This document shows, one piece after another, positions 57,419 to 64,000 of a DNA stretch of 64,000 nt. The notes below the pieces were generated by a model that saw only the letters and a list, made by a program, of their open reading frames with translations, searched no databases and had not been told where the DNA came from. Source of the stretch: Gonatopus flavifemur (Eukaryota; Arthropoda; Insecta; Hymenoptera; Dryinidae). Made by a program: the position numbers and the translations under genes. Location: assembly GCA_018340375.1 (NCBI GenBank), contig JAFFJZ010000012.1, positions 3,782,001 through 3,846,000 of the forward strand, written 5' to 3'. The first letter of the stretch is position 1. Every line of letters starts with the position of its first letter.

Positions 57419-60400
57419 ACACGTACGTATGCGATCCGTAAGGAATTCTCGTTGATCCGTTTCCTCCCCTACGCTGCATTCGTTTCTATGCGTACTACGC
57501 GCGCGTCTGTGTGTTGTGTATATATGTGCAGTTTATCACTGCAGTAATTATAACGGATGGGATGAGTTTGTGCCGAGGGTGGAATCAAGTTCAACGAGAA
57601 CAACGAAAAGAGAGGGAGTCAAAGCGTCATATGGTGCAAGCGTACGTAAGCAAATTCTCGTTAACACCCTCGTCTCATGCCCGAACGAACGAATTGTATG
57701 GGACATAGAATATCTCCCTTCCTCGTTCTTTCATATATATTTGCTTTGTACAGTATTTCTATTTTTCTACGCATCTTCCTTTTTTTAATTTCTTTCCAAT
57801 TGAAGTGCTCTCCTCTTCTCCTTTCAAAAACACTTCCTGCAGGTACACATTCTTAAAATCATTCAGCGAACCCTTCGCGTTGGAATAATTTTTCATTCCT
57901 TTCGTGGAATCATTGTGAATTTTACTCCAGCGGTACTCAAGTACTATCGATATATAACGTAAAAGAGGTACAAAGGATGAAAGAAATTCAAAGGATTCCC
58001 GTTCTTTTTCTTTACCTCTTTTCCTTTCCTCTCGAGTTCAAAAAATCTGGTAATCTTTGAGGATTTTCAAATGTATACACATGAATAGGAAATATTATGT
58101 AACAACGCGGAATGAGTATTTTTCACAGTGACTGAGTTCAAGGGGAGTAGTCGTGACGAAAAATGAAAAGCTAAAAATTCTCAACAGTCACATCATTGTT
58201 TTCTTCCTTCATCGCATAGACCGTATACGTTTTTATAAAAAAACACGTATATGGAATTGAAAGAGCATCAATTTAATTTCAACTCTTTTTATTTCTTCTT
58301 CCCGCTAATTTCACAATGACTACATTTTTTCCATAAATTTAAAATTTCATGGGTTTTTTTTTCCCAACGCGTGACGTTGGCGATAAATTTTTACATCGTT
58401 AGGAATCGATGAATCACGTTTTTCAAGAAGAAATAACGATAACAAAATCTTTTGCTCATTTCCTGGAGATGAAAAAAAGACTCGATAACGATTTTAATAA
58501 CCTTGAAACTTGCGGGGGATTATCGGAGTGCACATATTATATATTCATACGTAAGAGTTGTTCATCGAAGCGTGCGTACGTGCGTGCGTACGTAAGTACG
58601 TACGAACATACACGGTCCGCGCTCAATGGTAATGAACTTTCGCAAGACAAGGCCGCCTTAGACGATTTCATAACGTTCAACGCTTATATAAATTCGCATT
58701 ATATGTATATATATATATATATATTTGTATCTCACAGTGTACCGAAGAAAGTGAAAAATCATGAACGGAGAAGAAGAGCAGAAGGAAGTATAATGATAAC
58801 AACAATAATGGCAGCAATCTCGTAGAGCATACAAGCAGTACGTTGACTTACGATGCTTACATAATAATTACATCCGCCACATATTTTCACGTGATCGTGC
58901 GGATCCGTCGTACCGAAAAGGATAAAAAAGAAGAATCATATTCCCAATGGGATCAAGTGCAAAAACGAACGTTGTTATAATAATAATAATAATACATAAT
59001 ATAATAACGTCTTTGATATCGATAGTCGCATCTAACGAGTCACAACAATTATCATATAAATTGATATGTTAATGCATCTCCTCGCAAGCTCTTACACTTT
59101 ACAATACAACGATTGTTCTTTGAAAAACAAGATTCAGGGGAAAAGATAAATGAAATTATACGTGCCATCGATCAATGATGTTAATGACGATGAAAATCTT
59201 CGTTTTCCCCTTCCTCTATTATATTCCTCGCGAGTCGTTGAGGTCAGAAATAACAATAATCCTACAGCGATATTATTTATCACACCATTCGAATCATGCT
59301 CTCTCTTCCTTGTTTCTCCACGCTTGTTCGTACCGTGAAAAGTAGTACCTATCTATCTAGCTCATACTTGTTCGATTCAATAGTGATTCAAGATCGATAA
59401 ATTACGGACAAGTCCCGGGTAACGGGAAGATCATTCACTCCTTGTACACGGTGACGACGGGATCCATCGGTAACAAGGGGAGGGAAGAGAGAAAAAAACG
59501 AACAAGAATCCGCGTTTCAAAGATAATCGTTGTAAGTCTTATAGTAACGGAGAATCGAGCCGTGATCGGGGATCTCGATCGATCGAGACACCATACACGA
59601 TCTTACAGGTGCTAGTGATTTATTCGATCGATCCCTCGATCGAGATTCACGATCACCGAGTGAAGCGCTCGTCGCTTCTCGCGCAAGAAATTTCAAGGAC
59701 TTTTTTATTCGGCCGAGCTGTACAGTGGTAATGGTAATAATAACAAGAACGGAATTGGCGGAGCAATTGGTCTCATTGATCAAACAAACATCAACTTGGA
59801 AACCGAGGTTTCACGACCGCGTATCGACGTATCCGTCGTGAAATAGCTTTGAATTTTTTTCCTCATTTATGAAATCGAAAATCGTATCACGGGGAGACGC
59901 ATCATCGAGGTTCGAATGCGTGTCGGTCGTGCGTTTCCGCACGGTAACCACAAGAGACGTAACACGCGGATGCCCATCCACGTATGCGGTACGTGCGTAT
60001 CGAACGACGGTAGTGGTGATGTGTTGCAGCTTTAGCGAGAGAAATGCATCAAGAATTCCAAAGACGTTTTGCGTGCAGACAGTTTCCAACGAATTGAATT
60101 GTACTGGGAACCGAAGCGAGGTTGACTCCGTGAATGGAAGAACTCTTCCCATGTAATCTTCCCCTGAGAGTTCCATGGCCGCGTGCTTCCACGTTACGAC
60201 ACATACACACGACGAGCTCTGCCACGTATAACTTACACTGGCCTACCTAATAGACGATTCGTGATTCGCTCGACAATATATTTACAACGACGATGTATAC
60301 GCGCCCCGACCCGGACTATAATAATTGCATTATAACCAACTCGTGTGCGCCTCGACTATATACGATATCTTTCTCATTCATTTGCCTTTGGAGGTAGAGA

Positions 60401-60790
60401 TTTTATATCTCTCCGCCAGGATTACCAGAGAAATGCAAAGCGAAGTCGAATTTGGAAAACGATATCGCGTGTTTCTTCTTCTTATTTTTTTTTTTTATTA
60501 TTGTTTTGTAAATATAAATAGAAAGAAAGGAGAGATTCATTTTTTAATCCTCTCTATGATCTGTGTTTTCAGAATCGTTGACGTTAATTATTATTTTTTT
60601 TGGTAAAAATTGCACAACTAATTGCTCTCTTGTGATACCAGGAGGAGTTGTTACACAGTACAATTTTTCTTGTATTTTAACACCCGTGTATTCTCAGTAA
60701 CTATAAATCATATATGATCAAACGTGCCTGATTTCGTGATTTCAAAGATTCATATACGACCCCTGTAAAATTCACATGTAGGCCTTTATA
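57419..60790. other. Upstream region of the tenectin-like gene
   Basis: No protein gene supported. It should contain the promoter and any 5' untranslated exons of the minus-strand gene; a minus-strand donor-like CCAGT|GTAAGT lies near 60229-60237, but no matching exon can be proved. Microsatellites: TA at about 58701-58724 and ATA at about 58978-58995. A palindromic GATCGATCGA cluster sits at 59575-59645. A 121-codon minus frame (59811-60176) has no motif. Confidence 0.45.
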
Positions 60791-61044
60791 CCGGGTGTTT
60801 CAGAATTCACTGAAAAAACTTAACACACGTCATTTTGCAGTCAAAATGCGATAATTTCCCATATTGAAAGATTCTGTTGAGGCTTAGTTTTCGAGATATG
60901 AGCATTTTGAATTTTATTTTCAAATCCAAATCACTCAGAAGCATTGTGTAGTACATATTTCAGCTTAACGCCTTTCGGTAAGTTGGAAAGCGGCGGATCT
61001 GTGAAAAAAATTGAACTATCCTGGTATTTTTTGTTTAGTTGCTA

Positions 61045-62264
61045 CCAGGTGTACCGGTATGAAGTGAGCGTTAAGATACAAATGTGTCGATAGGGAACAC
61101 TCGTTGTGAACGAGCCTTAATTCTTGTTATGTTTGGTTGGTATGACATCTGTCAAACATATTTAATAAACATCAAGTCATTGAACACGCAACATCATATT
61201 TTTTCATCGTGTTAAAAATGTCGAATTTTGTACCAGAAAGCGATGATTTGCGGAAAGCATTAATTTTTTGTTTCCATTTGAAGAAAAGTGCTGCAGAGTC
61301 GCATCGAATCCTTGTGGAGGCATATGGTGATCATGCTCTATCAGAAGCAACATGCGAAAAAGATGGTTTCAATGGTTCAGAGATAATGAATATTGGATGA
61401 AGATGATACTTTGAGTCAAAGGCAAATGGCAGCAATGTGAAATGTTGCACAACAAATAATTTCTGACCGTTCGAAAGTTATGGGAAAGATCCAAAAGTGT
61501 GGAAAATGGGTGCCACATGAATTGAATGAAAGACAGATGGAAAACCGAAAAAACACTTGTGACATTTTGCTTCAAAGACAGGAAAGAAAATCAGTTCGGC
61601 ATCGAATTGTTACTGGCGATGAAAAATGGATTTATTTTAAGAATCCTAAACGGAGAAAATCATGGGTTAATCCGGGACAACCATCAACATCGACTGCGAA
61701 ACCAGATCGATTCGGCAAGAAGGCAATGCTCTGTGTTTGTGGGATCAAAAAGGTGTGGTGTATCATGAATTTCTAAAACCTGGTGAAACTGTTAATACTA
61801 AACGCTACAGACAACAAATGATCAATTTGAACCATTCATTGATCGAAAAACGACCAGAATGGGCCAGAAGACACGGCAAAGTAATTTTATTACACGACAA
61901 TGCACCTGCACACAAAGCGAAACCGGTTCAGGATACAATCAAAGCACTTGGCTGGGAGCTGCTACCCCATCGGACGTATTCACCAGACTTGGCCCCTTCC
62001 GACTACCATTTGTTTTCATCGATGGGACACGCATTTGCTGAGCAGCACTTAGATTCCTACGAAGGAGTCGAAAGTTGGGTGTCTAATTGGTTTGCTTCAA
62101 AAGACAAACATTTCTATTGACGTGGCATCCACAGATTGCCAGAAAGGTGGTCAAAATGTGTAGAAAGCAATGGTCAATACTTTGAATACATTTTTTTACT
62201 TTCCCATTCGCAATTAGTGCTTTATTTTCACAAAAAAACGCTCATTTCATACCGCTACACCTGG
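61045..62264 (+). mobile_element. Degenerate mariner (mauritiana type), DD34D transposase pseudogene
   Basis: TIRs CCAGGTGTACCGGTATGAAG and the complement of CCAGGTGTAGCGGTATGAAA, with TA at 61043-61044 and 62265-62266; total 1,220 bp. The transposase begins near 61218 (MSNFVPESDDLRKALIFCFH), shows WVPHELNERQMENRKNTC, then TGDEKW (first Asp), LLHDNAPAH (second Asp) and SPDLAPSDYHLF (third Asp, DD34D), the hallmark of mariner. It is broken by a shift at the A run near 61355, a stop near 61438, a shift near 61737 and TGA at 62118-62120 where Trp is expected. It inserted into the left arm of the long-inverted-repeat element, so it is younger than that element. Confidence 0.92.
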
Positions 62265-62949
62265 TATAATGATTTAAGGGGTAATATCACCTAGTGGCGA
62301 AAAAATGTTTTGCCATTTTCTAAGACTTACCACAAACGATAGAAGCATTTTCTCCGCCAGGAACACATTTTATCATATTTTCACAATACAAAATAGCGGC
62401 ATATCAGCACATTCAAAATAAGTCTGTTAATTTACATTGGTGTAGTGCTACAGATCACATTTATGAATGTAGGACAAAAAATTGAAAAGTTTCTCAAAAT
62501 ATAGTCCAAAATCTAGCAAACATCGTGGGATTTTTCCGAGAAACTGATTTTAAAGAAAATGGCATTGATTTGAATTTTTCTTTCGATTTTTTCTTTGTTA
62601 AACCAATCGGAAATCCTTCTCAGGTATGCGTTGACAAATATACCAAGCTTGGTGTCAAGCTTGAGCCAATGCTAGTCAACATTGGGCCTAGCATGGTTAC
62701 CAACATTGGCACCAAATTAGATTAATGTCTGGGATGATAACAGTGTTCAACGCTTGGCATGCAAGCTTGGTTCAATATTAAAATGCAATATTGGTTTTAT
62801 GTTTTGAATCGATATTGGTGCCATGATTGGTATACAATGAATCTAAACGAATAGGATAGTTTTCTTATTGGCGTCCAGGCTTGATTGAATATAATATATT
62901 CCGACACATGAAATTTCAGAATATTGGATTTCGACAAAGTCACTTTAGT

Positions 62950-63032
62950 CTAGATAGCACAAGAGTTCTAAAAGAGTTCAGAATTGATGCAATAGATTCA
63001 TAAAGAACTCTTTTAGGACTCTTGTGCTATCT
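62950..63032. repeat. Small hairpin: TAGATAGCACAAGAGTTCTA inverted repeat
   Basis: Left AGATAGCACAAGAGTTCTAA and the right complement of AGATAGCACAAGAGTCCTAA pair over about 30 bp around a 20-bp loop. It is probably a short MITE nested in the core of the long-inverted-repeat element. Confidence 0.7.
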
Positions 63033-64000
63033 GGGAGGACGTTGATAGGATACCCGTATTTGGGCTGACATACATTCAGGCGTATAATCTTTCAAGTTTC
63101 TAAAATGCGAATAAATTCCAAGTCCACGACATGTGGCTATATCTAGGCTTACGGCGAGCCAAGTGTCGATTAAAGCTTGGTTGACGAAAAATAAATCAAA
63201 CGCAGCGAAATATGATTAGTCCTAGCATTGATGTCTGAGGTGCTATTAAGGGTTGGTTAGCTGTGACCGGCCAAGCATCAGTCGAAACTTGGTTAACGAA
63301 AACTGAATCAATTGGTATCCAAGGCTCTATCAACGCTGAGTCAGCTACGGTGGGCCAAGTATTGGCCAAGGCTAGGCTAACGAGACTTGGCATACCAAGC
63401 TTGATGCCAGTCATGGTTTAATTGTCAGTCTTGGTATTACTTGCCTGGGTTCATAAAATCTGTCGTATTAAATTTATCGAAAAAATCTTACGATGTTCGC
63501 TAGATTTTGGACTATATTTTGAGAAACTTTTCAATTTTTTGTCCTACATTCATAATTGTGACCTGTAGCAGTACGCCAATGTAGATTAACAGACTTATTT
63601 TGAATGTGCTGATATGCCGGCGTTTTGTATTGTAAAAATATGATAAAATGTGTTTCTGGTATTGAAGCTACGAAATGTTCTCGCCACAAGGTGATATTAC
63701 CCCTTAAAGTTTGTGGATTCTAATTGGCTGGAAGCCAAAAACTTTCAAATCCCTTTAACTTTGGATTGAAAAATGATGGGATATCTCATTTTTTTCCGAG
63801 GATCCGCCGTTCTCCAACTTGGCAAACGGTAGCAGACTCAAATATGTAGCATACAGTGTTTTCGAGTGGTTTTGATTTAGAAAAGAATCTAAAAATGCTT
63901 ATATTTCAAAAACCGAGGCTCAAAAGAAATTTTTTAATACGGGAAATTATTGCATTTTGATGGCGGAATAACGCCTGTGAAGTTCTTTCAGTGAATTATG

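Larger units (their letters stand above)
60791..64000. mobile_element. Long-inverted-repeat element, nearly complete, split by mariner
   Basis: Left arm from CCGGGTGTTTCAGAATTCACTG pairs with the window's right end (...CAGTGAATTATG); the last 10 or so bases lie outside. Outer arms 60791-61043 and about 63715-64000 match over about 240 bp; inner arms 62275-62528 (AAGGGGTAATATCACC ... AAATCTAGCAAACATCGT) and 63486-63705 match over about 220 bp. The core (62529-63485) iterates CCAAGCTTGG-like words and has no coding frame. The superfamily is not recognised. Without the mariner it would be about 2 kb. Confidence 0.75.

Noticed and set aside
59811..60176. 121-codon minus-strand frame upstream of the tenectin-like gene
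   Set aside because: No signal peptide or domain and an overlapping 95-codon plus frame of equal quality; probably noncoding upstream DNA.

Overview
The window looks like AT-rich, transposon-dense insect nuclear DNA. The evidence is one large spliced host gene whose domain plan fits the insect matrix protein tenectin, GT-AG introns, a mauritiana-type mariner, an errantivirus-like LTR element primed by an insect-type tRNA-Ser, and many short inverted-repeat elements. Hymenoptera is plausible, but the order cannot be fixed from sequence alone.

Layout. 1-2.1 kb: 3' part of a decayed spliced gene of an RNase H/DDE-like family. 2.4-4.4 kb: two truncated non-LTR retrotransposons end to end. 4.4-6.7 kb: CATATATG word arrays and two MITEs. 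7.0-10.6 kb: a decayed spliced transposase gene with a ubiquitin-protease-like C-terminus, split by a 360-bp MITE whose removal restores the frame. 10.6-11.4 kb: a hAT-like non-autonomous element. 11.8-19.5 kb: a 154-157 bp satellite in both orientations, interrupted by a 2.8-kb hAT-like element that carries four more MITEs. 19.6-20.3 kb: palindromic AAGATATCTT-word DNA.

20.469-42.683 kb (minus strand): one giant (22.2 kb), very young Ty3/gypsy element with 4-bp target duplications (ACCA), 2.5-kb LTRs and a tRNA-Ser primer site. It has a 6-kb leader, a gag with ten zinc knuckles, a pol with one frameshift, an extra 549-aa zinc-finger ORF of unknown function, and a glycoprotein gene resembling chuvirus glycoproteins rather than the usual errantivirus env, broken by a frameshift. 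This element is the most unusual thing in the window.

42.7-47.9 kb: intergenic DNA with a 0.7-kb inverted-repeat element and a GAGTG-word foldback. 47.9-57.4 kb (minus): the host gene, a secreted 3,047-aa protein in six coding exons with six VWC domains, two RGD motifs and long Glu/Pro/Thr/Ser-rich repeats; all exon phases close. 57.4-60.8 kb: its upstream region. 60.8 kb to the end: a long-inverted-repeat element split by a degenerate mariner.

A recurring theme is inverted-repeat elements built from one short palindromic word iterated many times, with a different word at each locus.
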